The notes: generated by a model from the letters alone, not told the origin. 64,000 nt of DNA from an uncultured Spirochaetales bacterium (GCA_949285145.1 CASDXQ010000003.1:27031-91030); one strand, 5' to 3'. Positions 17,317 to 26,831 are shown, counted from the stretch's first letter. Numbers and translations are program-made.

Positions 17317-17702
17317 CCGTATTCAGTGCATTTCAGCATGGCAAGCCTGAGTTTTGATGCGTTTATATGCATGCATGAGGTAAAAGGAACAGGCGCGGCT
17401 GAAATGTAAAGGCCTGCAGGGCGGATATCAAGAGAAAGCTCTTTCTGTATTGATGAGAGTGTTCCGCTTTCATTCAGCACATAGCCGAAGTCTGTCATGA
17501 GCGCATTGTCCGTGGTGAATGAGATGCAGTGCTTCCAGCTTTTCCTTTCAAATCCTTTCTTCTCTGTCCGGCCGAGGATTATGACAGGTGGAATGGAGAA
17601 AAGCGATATCTCTCCGCTCTGCCTGAAAAGCGACTTTTTCAGCTCGCGTGTTTTCCCCTCCGCCTCTTTGTCCATGATGAGGACAAGCAAATTTTCATTC
17701 AT
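17298..17702 (-). CDS. Hypothetical protein convergent with nth
   Basis: A 134-residue protein that I do not recognise. It has no signal peptide; the N-terminus MNENLLVLIMDKE looks like a core beta strand of a soluble alpha/beta protein. Three or four further strands can be guessed (ISLFSIPPVIILG, CISFTTDNALMTDFGYV, GLYISAAPVPF). There is no Shine-Dalgarno sequence; TAATGT lies 7 nt before the ATG. Confidence 0.6.
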   Translation of the reverse strand: MNENLLVLIMDKEAEGKTRELKKSLFRQSGEISLFSIPPVIILGRTEKKGFERKSWKHCISFTTDNALMTDFGYVLNESGTLSSIQKELSLDIRPAGLYISAAPVPFTSCMHINASKLRLAMLKCTEYGYQLLQ

Positions 17703-17889
17703 ATGTAAAACATTACAATAATAAGAAGAATTGTGGTAGAATCCACTTTACAAACTTTCTCTTTTTTTGATAGAGTCTAATACGTTGCGGCGATTCGCTT
17801 CTCTGTTCATGCTCACGGATTGTAACAGATTCGTACAGAAGAGCCTATGGCTGATATAGAATAATAAACTGACTAAGGTGGATATAATC

Positions 17890-18120
17890 ATGGCAAGAAG
17901 ATGTGACATTTGCGGAAAAGGTACTGTTGCGGGACAGGTTGTTCCCCGTAAAGGTAAGCCTAAGAAGGAAGGTGGTGTCGGACAGCACATTGGCGTAACA
18001 AAGAAGAGAGAATTCAGACCGAATCTTGTTACAATAAAGACAATAATCAACGGCACACCGAAGACAATAAAGGTATGTACACGCTGTCTCAGAAGCGGAA
18101 AGATCCAGAAGGTTGTATAA
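17890..18120 (+). CDS. rpmB: 50S ribosomal protein L28
   Basis: A 76-residue L28. It keeps the zinc-binding CxxC pairs (CDICGKG at 5-11, CTRCLRSG near 63), so it is the zinc-binding form. GNxVSHSxxKT-like segments are replaced by the shorter VVPRKGKPKKEGG typical of some spirochaetes and clostridia. AAGGTGG precedes ATG 17890. A hairpin terminator follows at 18161. Confidence 0.93.
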   Translation: MARRCDICGKGTVAGQVVPRKGKPKKEGGVGQHIGVTKKREFRPNLVTIKTIINGTPKTIKVCTRCLRSGKIQKVV

Positions 18121-18160
18121 TCTGCTGAAAATATTCATCATAAATTTTCGTTTCTGAACA

Positions 18161-18184
18161 AGGGCCCCTATGCGGGCTCTTTCT
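18161..18184 (+). terminator. Terminator after rpmB
   Basis: A 7-bp stem AGGGCCC / GGGCTCT (one G-T pair) with a 6-nt loop, followed by TTCTG. It sits 33 bp before the thrA start, so it also separates rpmB from the threonine operon. Confidence 0.6.
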
Positions 18185-18222
18185 GTATCCAGAGGTAAGT
18201 AAAGATAAAAAAAGAGGTGAGA

Positions 18223-20613
18223 ATGGAAACTTTAAGAGTACATGCGGTGGAAGGCGGAATGATCTCATCCCCGGGCGGAATGGAAAAGCTCAGGGAAATC
18301 CTTTCCATTTATGACAATCCATGTCAGGTGGTTGTCATCTCTCCTGTAAGAAGCGGCGAACTGTCTTTTTCCCATCTGCTTTCAAGTGCCGCTCTCAAGG
18401 ATGAGAAGCTGTGGTCACTGCTTGAGAAGAGTCAGAGCTGCTGGGAAGATTTTCTTGCGAAAGCATCAAGCTCTTCATTTGTGAATGACGAGCTGCGCCG
18501 TCATTTTGAGGATATGGAGGATCTGCTGCGCTCAGTCTGGCTTCTTGAGGATGTATCCAGGAATACAGAGAACTATTTTTCTTCCCTTACAAGTACATTT
18601 CTTGCCGCAGTCACATGTGACTATCTTGCCAGGAACGGTATAAGGTGTACTGCATTGGAAGCCGCAGCTGCACTGAGAAAGAAGAATTTTACAAACGGTG
18701 TCACCCTTGTATACGGAACGCTTGAGCAGAGCCCGAGCAGTTCCTATGTCGGAGAAGGGGAAAGTGAGTATACGGCTGCTCTGATCGCAGCTGAATGCGG
18801 CTCCGGCCTGACCTACTGGAACACCCGCTCTCTTTTCTGCTCGGCAAGCTCCCGTGAGATCCCGTCCGCAAAAGTGATAAAAAGACTTACTTACGCGGAG
18901 GCTACCGAACTGAGTTTCTTCGGTGCTCCGATCGTTCATCCCCATGCATTCATACCAGCACAGAGCTGCAATCTTGAAATCGAACTTAGATACTGGTATG
19001 AACCGGAGAATGAAGGCACGTTGATCACAAACAGCATCAATGCGAAAGACAGACGATATCCGGTAAAGGCGTTTTCTGTCATGAGGAATATCTCGATAAT
19101 AAATGTCGAAGGTGCAGGTATGTCAGGTGTCCCGGGCATATCCTCAAGACTTTTCAACTCGCTGAGGGAATCAGGCATTTCCGTCATACTGATTTCGCAG
19201 GCCTCAAGTGAATATTCAATATGTTTTGCCGTTCCTACAAGCCAGGTCACCGCTGCCGCTGCGAAGACAAGACATGAATTCGCCTCTGAACTCAATTCCC
19301 ATCAGATTGCATCCATTTCAGCTGTAAGCGGAATGGCGATCATCGCCGCAGTAGGTGAGATGATGAGCGGACAGATAGGCGTTTCCGGCAAATTCTTCTC
19401 CGCACTGGCAAGAGCGGGCGTAAACGTAAGTGCTATCGCCCAGGGCTCCTCAGAAAGGAATATTTCGGCAGTGATAAGCGAGAAGGACTCTCACAAAGCA
19501 CTCAGTGCGCTTCATTCCTCTTTCTTTCTTTCCGCGCAGACTCTTTCCGTGGGGCTTTTTGGACCCGGCAACATCGGCGGCACTCTGCTTGACCAGCTGT
19601 CCATGGAGCAGGAAAGGCTGAAAAAACAGTTTGATCTTGACATAAGAATCCGCGGCATCGCGAATTCCTCAAGAATGCTTCTGGCTGAAGACGGAGTAGA
19701 TCTTTCCGCATGGAGGGAACAGTTCAGGCTCTGTTCTGTTCCGCTTGACCGCGATGCTTTCCTGCGCCATGTGGGTGCGTCCTATTATCCTCATGCTGTT
19801 CTCATTGACTGCACGACAAGCCAGGAACTTGCAATGCAGTATGCATCATGGCTTGAGAATTTCCATATAATAACACCTAACAAGAAAGCATGCACCGCTG
19901 GTTATGAATATTATCAGAAAATGATGGAGACAAGCCGCAAATCTGGAAAACGCTTCCTGTATGAGACGACTGTCGGAGCAGGTCTTCCTATAATCAATAC
20001 TCTCAATGACCTGATACAGACAGGAGATGAAGTCAGGAAGATTGAAGGAATTGTCTCAGGAACGCTTGCATGGCTTTTCTGTAATTATGACGGTACGGTT
20101 CCATTCAGCCAGCTTGTCCTGAAAGCACGTGAGATGGGCTTCACAGAACCGGATCCGCGTGATGACCTTTCCGGTATGGATGTTGCTAGAAAGACAGTTA
20201 TACTTGCCCGAGAAATCGGTTCGCCTGTTGAACTTGGTGATTTTGTCATTCAGTCTCTGGTTCCTTCTGATCTCAGGGACGTGAGCCGGGAAGAATTCCT
20301 TTCACGTCTGAATGAACTTGATGATGACATGAAGAAGCGGTATGAGAAGGCGAAGAGTGAAGGCAAATGCCTTCGTTATATAGGCTGTGTGAATAACGGG
20401 AAGTGTTCTGTGTCCCTCACGGCGCTTCCTCTTTCCCATCCATTCGCACAGGCAGGAGGAACCGACAACATAATCGCATTCACAACATCCCGTTACAATG
20501 AGGAACAGCCGCTTGTGATCAAAGGCCCGGGAGCCGGCCCTGCTGTTACGGCAGGAGGTGTCTTCAGTGATCTGATCAGGCTGTCCGTATATCTTGGTGC
20601 GGGGCTTATCTGA
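18223..20613 (+). CDS. thrA: ThrA-like aspartokinase/homoserine dehydrogenase fusion with eroded kinase domain
   Basis: A 796-residue protein co-linear with E. coli ThrA (820). The C-terminal homoserine dehydrogenase (about 455-796) looks intact: GLFGPGNIGG, HIITPNKKACTAG, FLYETTVGAGLPIINTL and DPRDDLSGMDVARK. Two ACT-like regulatory repeats (about 300-450) are kept (GAGMSGVPGISSRLF, GVSGKFFSALARAGVNVSAI). The N-terminal kinase part aligns only weakly: the KFGGTSV loop is replaced by HAVEGGMISS, the DVDGVYTCDPR segment by NTRSLFCSASSRE, and the RGE region is lost. It probably makes homoserine but may not phosphorylate aspartate. It is followed by thrC after 20 bp. AGAGG precedes ATG 18223. 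Confidence 0.9.
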   Translation: METLRVHAVEGGMISSPGGMEKLREILSIYDNPCQVVVISPVRSGELSFSHLLSSAALKDEKLWSLLEKSQSCWEDFLAKASSSSFVNDELRRHFEDMEDLLRSVWLLEDVSRNTENYFSSLTSTFLAAVTCDYLARNGIRCTALEAAAALRKKNFTNGVTLVYGTLEQSPSSSYVGEGESEYTAALIAAECGSGLTYWNTRSLFCSASSREIPSAKVIKRLTYAEATELSFFGAPIVHPHAFIPAQSCNLEIELRYWYEPENEGTLITNSINAKDRRYPVKAFSVMRNISIINVEGAGMSGVPGISSRLFNSLRESGISVILISQASSEYSICFAVPTSQVTAAAAKTRHEFASELNSHQIASISAVSGMAIIAAVGEMMSGQIGVSGKFFSALARAGVNVSAIAQGSSERNISAVISEKDSHKALSALHSSFFLSAQTLSVGLFGPGNIGGTLLDQLSMEQERLKKQFDLDIRIRGIANSSRMLLAEDGVDLSAWREQFRLCSVPLDRDAFLRHVGASYYPHAVLIDCTTSQELAMQYASWLENFHIITPNKKACTAGYEYYQKMMETSRKSGKRFLYETTVGAGLPIINTLNDLIQTGDEVRKIEGIVSGTLAWLFCNYDGTVPFSQLVLKAREMGFTEPDPRDDLSGMDVARKTVILAREIGSPVELGDFVIQSLVPSDLRDVSREEFLSRLNELDDDMKKRYEKAKSEGKCLRYIGCVNNGKCSVSLTALPLSHPFAQAGGTDNIIAFTTSRYNEEQPLVIKGPGAGPAVTAGGVFSDLIRLSVYLGAGLI

Positions 20614-20633
20614 CAGAGGAGGGTGAGGAATAT

Positions 20634-21899
20634 ATGCATTTCTATTCAACACGCGATAAGAACAGAGACAATAAACTCAGTGCAACCGATGCGATACTGA
20701 AGGGGCTTTCACAGGACGGCGGTCTTTTCGTGCCGGAGAATCTTCCCCCTCTTGATTCCTCTCTTTCTGTGGATCTGCCATACGGCAGGTTTGCCGCAAC
20801 GGTTCTCAGACCCTTCTTCAAAGGTGATGAGCTTGAAGGCGATCTGGAGGAAATCTGCAGTGCCGCTTTCGATTTTCCCATTGCTTTGAAAAATCTCTCA
20901 AATTCAACTGTGCTTGAGCTCTTCCACGGACCGACTTGTGCTTTCAAGGATTTCGGTGCGCGTTTTCTTGCGTTCTCGATGGAAAAGCTTCTTGTGAAGC
21001 ATGGGCGAGAACTCTGCATTCTTGTAGCAACCAGCGGCGACACAGGAGGGGCCGTAGCTTCGGCTTTCTACAAAAGAAATAATCTCTCCGTCAAAGTTCT
21101 TTTCCCAAAGGGAAGGGTTGCCATGCGGCAGAAAAGACAGCTTACATGCTGGGATGCCAATATTTCCTCATATGAGGTGGATGGCAGTTTCGACGACTGC
21201 CAGAAGATGGTGAAGGATGCTTTTGTCGACCCTCAGTACAGTGCTTCTCTTTCATCCGCGAACTCAATCAATCTCGGCCGTCTGCTGCCGCAGATGGTTT
21301 ATTATGTATATGCGTCAATGCTTTATGAGAAGGAGAATGGAAAGAAACCTGTCATCGTCATTCCTTCCGGCAATGTCGGCAACTCCACAGGTGCATACTG
21401 GGCCATGAGCATGGGTGCTCCGATAGAAAGGATCGTTCTTGCCGTGAATGCCAACAGGACAATTCCCGATTACCTTGAAAGCGGTGAGTACCGTCCCCGT
21501 CCGTCCGTGAAGACGCTTGCAAATGCGATGGATGTGGGAGCTCCTTCAAATATGGAGAGAATATTCAGTCTTTATCCGACATACGAAGATGTGAAGGAAC
21601 ATCTTTCAGCTGCGTCTGTCAGTGATGACGAGATAAGGGAAACGATAAAGAAGGTGTACAGGGATGAAGGGTATATAATGTGTCCTCACACAGCATGCGG
21701 AGAAAGAGTGAGAGAACGTCTGCTGGAAGGATGTGACAATGTTCTTCTGGTCTCAACCGCACACCCCGCAAAATTCGAGACCATAGTCGAACCTCTCATC
21801 GGTACAGAAGTTCCGATTCCTCCGGCTTTGGGCAGCCTTCTTGACAGAGATGAGAACTACGCTGAGATCCCTGCCGACTATCACAGGCTGTTTGACTGA
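20634..21899 (+). CDS. thrC: Threonine synthase
   Basis: A 421-residue PLP enzyme that converts O-phosphohomoserine to threonine. The PLP lysine is in FHGPTCAFKDFGARF, the phosphate-binding segment is ATSGDTGGAV, and PSGNVGN is conserved. It lies 20 bp after thrA with GAGGGTGAGG as ribosome binding site. thrB (homoserine kinase) is not in this window. Confidence 0.96.
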   Translation: MHFYSTRDKNRDNKLSATDAILKGLSQDGGLFVPENLPPLDSSLSVDLPYGRFAATVLRPFFKGDELEGDLEEICSAAFDFPIALKNLSNSTVLELFHGPTCAFKDFGARFLAFSMEKLLVKHGRELCILVATSGDTGGAVASAFYKRNNLSVKVLFPKGRVAMRQKRQLTCWDANISSYEVDGSFDDCQKMVKDAFVDPQYSASLSSANSINLGRLLPQMVYYVYASMLYEKENGKKPVIVIPSGNVGNSTGAYWAMSMGAPIERIVLAVNANRTIPDYLESGEYRPRPSVKTLANAMDVGAPSNMERIFSLYPTYEDVKEHLSAASVSDDEIRETIKKVYRDEGYIMCPHTACGERVRERLLEGCDNVLLVSTAHPAKFETIVEPLIGTEVPIPPALGSLLDRDENYAEIPADYHRLFD

Positions 21900-21901
21900 T
21901 A

Positions 21902-23305
21902 TCAGATGGTGTGATGCTTTATTTTTAGCCACTTAAGCTTGAGCTCATGGTGTTTGTCTGAAAGCCATGAGCCTTTTTTATAGTAAATGAAGAACATTAT
22001 GCTTGTGACTGTCCATGTGATCGGGTATGCGGCACATACCGTCTGGATGAGAGGAAGTACTGGTACTGCAACTTCAAGCCAGATAATACGCAGCAGACAT
22101 ACTCCGGTGATTGAAATGACTGTCGGGATCAGGGATTTTCCGGCTCCTCTTATCGCACCGGAAAGAACTTCGATTGCGATGTATGTGATGTAAGTCGGCA
22201 CGATGAAGAGAAGTATTTCCATGCCGATATCAATGACAGCGGTATCCGTGGTGAAAAGCATGTATGCATACCGTCCGAAAAAGCAGAACAGTATGGATAT
22301 GACTATTGTCGTCGCAGATGACATAAGCAGTGTCTGGTTCACGCCTTTCTTCACTCTGTCAAGCTTGCCGGCACCGTAGTTCTGTCCTACAAATGTTGTC
22401 ATTGCAATGCCGAATGCGTTGACGATCATCCAGAATGTGGCATCAATCTTGCCGTATGCGGACCATGCGGCAGCTGTATCGGTGCCGAATGAATTGATGT
22501 TTGACTGGATGATGAGATTAGAAATTGTGTACATGATGGACTGGATTCCCGCAGGGAAGCCGATTTTTATCGTATCTGTGAGCTCTGCCTTCACAAAGCG
22601 TATCTTTCTCATGCTCAGGCGGTATGAAGCAGGAAGTTTCCTCAGCCAGATCAGGGATAATATCATGGAAATCAGCTGGGAGATCACAGTTGCGATTGCA
22701 GCACCTTCAACACCCATGCCGCAGAATCCTACAAAAGCAACATCCAGAACTATGTTTATGCCACATCCGCAGATGAGGAAGTAAAGCGGATGCCTTGAAT
22801 CCCCCAGTGCGCGGAAGACACCGGATGCCATGTTGTAGATTACAAGGGTGAGCGAACCTGCGAAATATATTTTCATGTAAAGAGATGCCAGCGGGATTAC
22901 ATCTTCAGGTGTGCCGATTGCCTCAAGAGCCCAGTCTGTTGTTGCATATCCAATGATTGTGATGACAAGTCCTCCGGCAATCGAGAGAGCGATTGATGTG
23001 TGGATGGCATTTGAGACCCTGTCGTATTTTCCGGAGCCGAAACGCTGGCTGATTACGACTGAAGCGCCTGATGCCAGGCCGGTGAAGAATCCGATCAGCA
23101 GATTGATGATCGTCGATGTTCCTCCTCCTACTGCAGCAAGTGCCTGCTTGCCGAGGAACTGTCCCACGACAACAGCATCGACTGTGTTGTACAGCTGCTG
23201 GAAAAATGTTCCCAGCAGGATAGGAAAGAAGAATGAGAGAATTCCTTTCCATATGACGCCATCAAGGATCTTGTTTGTTCCGGTATTAGTTATTGTAGTG
23301 CTCAC
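21902..23305 (-). CDS. MATE family efflux transporter
   Basis: A 467-residue transporter with 12 hydrophobic segments, of the NorM/DinF-like class. Typical segments are PILLGTFFQQLYNTVDAVVVGQFLG at the N-terminus (shown here in part) and the internal-repeat counterpart GFPAGIQSIMYT. It probably exports cationic drugs or metabolites in exchange for sodium or protons. The start is GTG 23305; no ribosome binding site is visible, and TAATAT lies 8 nt upstream. It is convergent with thrC with only 2 bp between. Confidence 0.9.
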   Translation of the reverse strand: MSTTITNTGTNKILDGVIWKGILSFFFPILLGTFFQQLYNTVDAVVVGQFLGKQALAAVGGGTSTIINLLIGFFTGLASGASVVISQRFGSGKYDRVSNAIHTSIALSIAGGLVITIIGYATTDWALEAIGTPEDVIPLASLYMKIYFAGSLTLVIYNMASGVFRALGDSRHPLYFLICGCGINIVLDVAFVGFCGMGVEGAAIATVISQLISMILSLIWLRKLPASYRLSMRKIRFVKAELTDTIKIGFPAGIQSIMYTISNLIIQSNINSFGTDTAAAWSAYGKIDATFWMIVNAFGIAMTTFVGQNYGAGKLDRVKKGVNQTLLMSSATTIVISILFCFFGRYAYMLFTTDTAVIDIGMEILLFIVPTYITYIAIEVLSGAIRGAGKSLIPTVISITGVCLLRIIWLEVAVPVLPLIQTVCAAYPITWTVTSIMFFIYYKKGSWLSDKHHELKLKWLKIKHHTI

Positions 23306-23334
23306 AGCCCGCTATATTAGATAAAATCACAACT

Positions 23335-23380
23335 AATGACCAGTACGTCATTTGAAAAAATCAAAGATAAATATTAGATT
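23335..23380 (+). promoter_or_regulatory. Promoter with overlapping inverted repeat, upstream of FeoB-associated gene
   Basis: TTGAAA (23352-23357), a 17-bp spacer and TAGATT (23375-23380) form a good sigma-70 promoter. The inverted repeat AATGAC-N6-GTCATT (23335-23352) abuts the -35 box and could be an operator. It resembles metal-regulator sites only in general form; the regulator is unknown. Confidence 0.5.
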
Positions 23381-23397
23381 TCATGCGGAGTTCATAA

Positions 23398-23550
23398 ATG
23401 GCCACCATATTCGTTCTCTCAGTAATAGCATTGTGTGTCATACTTGCCATACGCAGCATAAGAAAAGGGAAGGGTTCCTGCTCATCTTCCTGCAGCGGAT
23501 GTGCATTATCAGATAATTGCCGTAAAAAGAATAAACAGCAATGTCCATGA
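23398..23550 (+). CDS. FeoB-associated Cys-rich membrane protein
   Basis: A 50-residue protein: one N-terminal transmembrane helix (ATIFVLSVIALCVILAI), a short basic stretch, then the cysteine cluster CSSSCSGCALSDNC and a final CP. This layout matches the small FeoB-associated family that accompanies ferrous iron uptake. GGAG lies 8 nt before the ATG. No feoA or feoB is next to it in this window. The neighbours are a MATE gene and a lipoprotein. Confidence 0.8.
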   Translation: MATIFVLSVIALCVILAIRSIRKGKGSCSSSCSGCALSDNCRKKNKQQCP

Positions 23551-23641
23551 TATTGCAATAAAACATCACTCAGAGTATTGTTATGATGTTTTTGGACAAA
23601 AAAACAAAAACTGTAAAATAAAAATCTGAATTGGAGTTTTA

Positions 23642-25465
23642 ATGAAAAAGACAATTCTCATACTGCTTGCATTTCTGGTTCTGGCAGTATCGTGTTCACA
23701 GGTGGTCTATGATAATCTGCCGCCGGTGGATATTGGGGGGGCAAGTACAGCGATTAATGCGAGGCAGCAGGATGAAACATCGAGAAATCTTGTTTTGACG
23801 TTTGCCCCAGTACCGTATGTATCTGCATATGCTTATTCTTTTAATGATGGCACACCAATACCGTTTGAAGCAGACAAATATGAAAACGGTATGCTTTCAT
23901 ACTCAATTTACGCAGCCAAAGTTCCCTCAAATGAAGGTACAGTAAATCTTTTCGGTCGTACATCAGGTTCGACTTCATGGGTAAAACTAGGGGAAAGTGC
24001 CTACGAAATTAAAATTGAAGGAGAAATTCCGGATGCATATGTATATGAAAGACATGAAAATAAGGTTGTTTTAAATATTAATCCTGCATCTAATGGCAAA
24101 GAATATTTATATAGACTTGTCGTTATGACCGAAGATGAAGAAATTCTATATGATACAAAGGATTTCGAACAAGCTGAGAATGGATCAATAACTATAGAAA
24201 CACCTAAAGAAAAATGTTTAATAAACGTTTATCAGAGAGAGTCTTTAGATGTCCCTGCAGAAGAAGCCTATGCCTCTATTGAAGTTTACGAATTTTCTAA
24301 TACTGTTGGTCTTGACTTGACTGTAGATGACGCAGGTTTTCATGTTTCTGGTATTGCTTCAGATACGACAGAAGTTGCTCTTAAAAACCGAGATAATACA
24401 TCTTTAAACATAGTACTGAAAGGTATTGACGCTGGTAATGGGGGAATAATTGATATTCCTTTTAAAGATGTTCCAAGCCTTGAATCAGGTCTTTTCTATG
24501 TCTATTCAACAAATGGCAGTGTTGTAAGCAATAATGTCAAGACTACTGCTCCTGTTTCAATTCTTTCAACGACACCTAATTACAGAAGTGTGGATCTGGA
24601 AATAAACTTCTCATCATTGGTAGATGTTTCAAACATTGATTTTTCTGCTAATGATTCTATCGGAACATATAATGTGGACGTTGTTTCTGTTGATTCTGAT
24701 AATAAAACTAAAGTATCTGTTACAGAGCTTGATAGCAATACTACTTATAACACAGATCAAATTGCTCTTGTCATCAATGATGTAGATATTGCTATTTCTG
24801 AATTTACTACAAAGAGTTTTGCTGGCAAATTCTTTAAATGGGAAGGAACTTTTTCTAATGGAACTGATAAATCAGCTCAAAATTTTATCATTTATGTTGA
24901 TAATGCACCTGTTGAAAGTGATTACCCATATTATATTTATTTTGCAAAAAATGATAAAACTATAAATCTGAGTCAGAATTATGAGAAAAGTGACTATAGA
25001 CTTATGCCGCTTATAGACAACTCTGAAGACTTGGGTGATAATGCAGATCCCCAAATAGAAGGTTTTATTAACTGGGATAATAGTTTGGATAATGCAGGAA
25101 AATCTTTTGAAAAGCAAAATGAAACTTATAAGCAAAATTCGAAAAAATGGAATACTTTTTCTCTTGTACACCCAAGTAAATGGAATGTTACAAATGTAGA
25201 AATTAATGGAGATAAAGTCCAAGTTATAACTAATTCAGAAGCTATGTTTGTTGGTATTGTAGAAACAGACTCAAGATTTGAATTTTGTGAGTCAAGTTCG
25301 GGAAAACCATATATTTCTTTTTATAATAACTCTGATGATATTACTGCTGCTAATTTTATTGCAAAAAGGGGTACTACAGAATTCCCAATATTCGATGACG
25401 AACCGAGTAATTTAAATACATTCTGGCTTGGTTTAGTTGAAAATGCAGAAGGCGATGTAGAATGA
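23642..25465 (+). CDS. Large surface lipoprotein, AT-rich gene
   Basis: A 607-residue lipoprotein. The signal peptide ends in LAVSC (Cys18), followed by beta-rich sequence that may form several immunoglobulin-like or fibronectin-like domains; I recognise no catalytic motif. Base use is strikingly AT-rich compared with the flanks, most in the last two thirds, which suggests transfer or relaxed selection on a surface protein. A run of seven G (23735-23741) near codon 32 could be length-variable. The next gene starts within its stop (ATGA), so the two are co-translated. Confidence 0.8.
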   Translation: MKKTILILLAFLVLAVSCSQVVYDNLPPVDIGGASTAINARQQDETSRNLVLTFAPVPYVSAYAYSFNDGTPIPFEADKYENGMLSYSIYAAKVPSNEGTVNLFGRTSGSTSWVKLGESAYEIKIEGEIPDAYVYERHENKVVLNINPASNGKEYLYRLVVMTEDEEILYDTKDFEQAENGSITIETPKEKCLINVYQRESLDVPAEEAYASIEVYEFSNTVGLDLTVDDAGFHVSGIASDTTEVALKNRDNTSLNIVLKGIDAGNGGIIDIPFKDVPSLESGLFYVYSTNGSVVSNNVKTTAPVSILSTTPNYRSVDLEINFSSLVDVSNIDFSANDSIGTYNVDVVSVDSDNKTKVSVTELDSNTTYNTDQIALVINDVDIAISEFTTKSFAGKFFKWEGTFSNGTDKSAQNFIIYVDNAPVESDYPYYIYFAKNDKTINLSQNYEKSDYRLMPLIDNSEDLGDNADPQIEGFINWDNSLDNAGKSFEKQNETYKQNSKKWNTFSLVHPSKWNVTNVEINGDKVQVITNSEAMFVGIVETDSRFEFCESSSGKPYISFYNNSDDITAANFIAKRGTTEFPIFDDEPSNLNTFWLGLVENAEGDVE

Positions 25466-26724
25466 AAAAATTTACAATAGTATCAGTTTTATTAATATTC
25501 GCAGCAAGTGCTGTTTTTGCAATGACCCCGTACTACGATCCATTCTATACCACTGACGATATTTTCACATCTCCTGCGAGATTTGTCGAACAGCCTGAAA
25601 TCTCTCCGTTCGGTTTTGAAATCAATACATTCGGTGCTGCAGATTATCTTTCCTATCTTTCAAATCCTGTAAATAAGTTGAGTGAAGATGAGTATGTGGG
25701 TGCTCTTTATGACATTCTTTACAATGCTGATCTTGATTTCTGGAGTAATAATTCAAGTTTATTGAAGGCTGTTTTTGATTTTGACGGTTTCACTTGGACA
25801 GTGCCATCAAATGAGGCCCAGCTTGTTCAGTTGAGAGCTGATCTTTCTGATTCATTTAGCAACCGCTTTGATTCGACACATAAGGCTGTTGCTGTATACA
25901 ATGCTATTCAGAATGATCTGCTGGATGATGAAAAACTTTATGGAGATGTGAATTTCAGTCTAACTCTTCATGGTGGTGCATCTTATTCAAACGGATTCGC
26001 ATGGAGAGTGAAGGGTGATGCCGGTTTCATGACAAGTGAGAACTTGCTTGAAAATGGAAACAGTGTCATTGCTTTTGATCTCAGAGCGGATGTCGGCTAT
26101 GCATTCAATATTCTCACTGAAAGATTCAGCATAGGCGTATCACTCAATGCCATTGCAGGAGGGCAGGCAATAATTGCAGACAAAGGTCTTGTCTCGGCAA
26201 GATTCGATGACAATATACTGCTGGCTTTCACTGCTGATCCTGATTTCACTCTCGATATGGGACTTGGGTTCGGACTTAATTTCGGAAGCATGTACCGCCA
26301 GAATGAGTATCTTGCATTCACTCTGGATCTTACAAACGTTGCAAGTTTCAGGAAGTATTACTCGCTTGATGTGAGTGATCTTGCAGGTGCATATGACGGT
26401 TTTGATGAGATGGATGTCTATTACCAGCCGATGGATCTTGTTTTGAAGGCTCTTTGGGATTACGAGCGGTATCATCTGGTGGTTGAGTTCAGCGATGTCA
26501 TCAACCAGGTGATCTGGGACAGGGAAGTGAGCGGTTATGACTATAACTTCTTTGCAATTCCGAAGCTCGGTTTCACTTATGATATCAATGAGGATTTCAG
26601 CATTAATACACATCTTGGATATTCGCGTCTGAGCTTTGGTATTGATTTCCATAACTTCACTGTGGAAGCATCGGCAAGTCTCAACAAGCTCGGTTTCGGT
26701 CTTTCCGTCGGATATTCAATCTGA
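25462..26724 (+). CDS. Outer-membrane beta-barrel-like protein
   Basis: A 420-residue exported protein with signal peptide MKKFTIVSVLLIFAASAVFA. The C-terminal 300 residues are a series of amphipathic strands (FSLTLHGGASYSNGFAWRVKG, cut here for length; IAFDLRADVGYAF; FSIGVSLNAIAGG) ending in the aromatic-polar pattern VEASASLNKLGFGLSVGYSI, typical of an outer-membrane barrel. It is coupled by overlap to the lipoprotein gene, so the two may form one surface complex. The first 300 bp share the AT-rich composition; the rest resembles the chromosome. Confidence 0.78.
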   Translation: MKKFTIVSVLLIFAASAVFAMTPYYDPFYTTDDIFTSPARFVEQPEISPFGFEINTFGAADYLSYLSNPVNKLSEDEYVGALYDILYNADLDFWSNNSSLLKAVFDFDGFTWTVPSNEAQLVQLRADLSDSFSNRFDSTHKAVAVYNAIQNDLLDDEKLYGDVNFSLTLHGGASYSNGFAWRVKGDAGFMTSENLLENGNSVIAFDLRADVGYAFNILTERFSIGVSLNAIAGGQAIIADKGLVSARFDDNILLAFTADPDFTLDMGLGFGLNFGSMYRQNEYLAFTLDLTNVASFRKYYSLDVSDLAGAYDGFDEMDVYYQPMDLVLKALWDYERYHLVVEFSDVINQVIWDREVSGYDYNFFAIPKLGFTYDINEDFSINTHLGYSRLSFGIDFHNFTVEASASLNKLGFGLSVGYSI

Positions 26725-26744
26725 TTCATATCCACTTTATAAAC

Positions 26745-26785
26745 AGAAGCCCGATTCCTTTCTCCGGAGTCAGGCTTCTTTCGTT
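26745..26785 (+). terminator. Rho-independent terminator after lipoprotein/barrel operon
   Basis: AGAAGCC...GGCTTCT forms a long imperfect stem (26745-26779), with TTTCG following. It lies 20 bp past the stop and also faces the convergent galK end. Confidence 0.75.
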
Positions 26786-26831
26786 ACTGATTGGTATTCA
26801 GTTGTTTTTCTGTTTTGCGTTCTTGTTTTCC

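Noticed and set aside
18121..18222. Threonine attenuator or leader peptide before thrA
   Set aside because: The hairpin at 18161-18180 fits an rpmB terminator; no short ORF rich in Thr or Ile codons and no competing structures were found.
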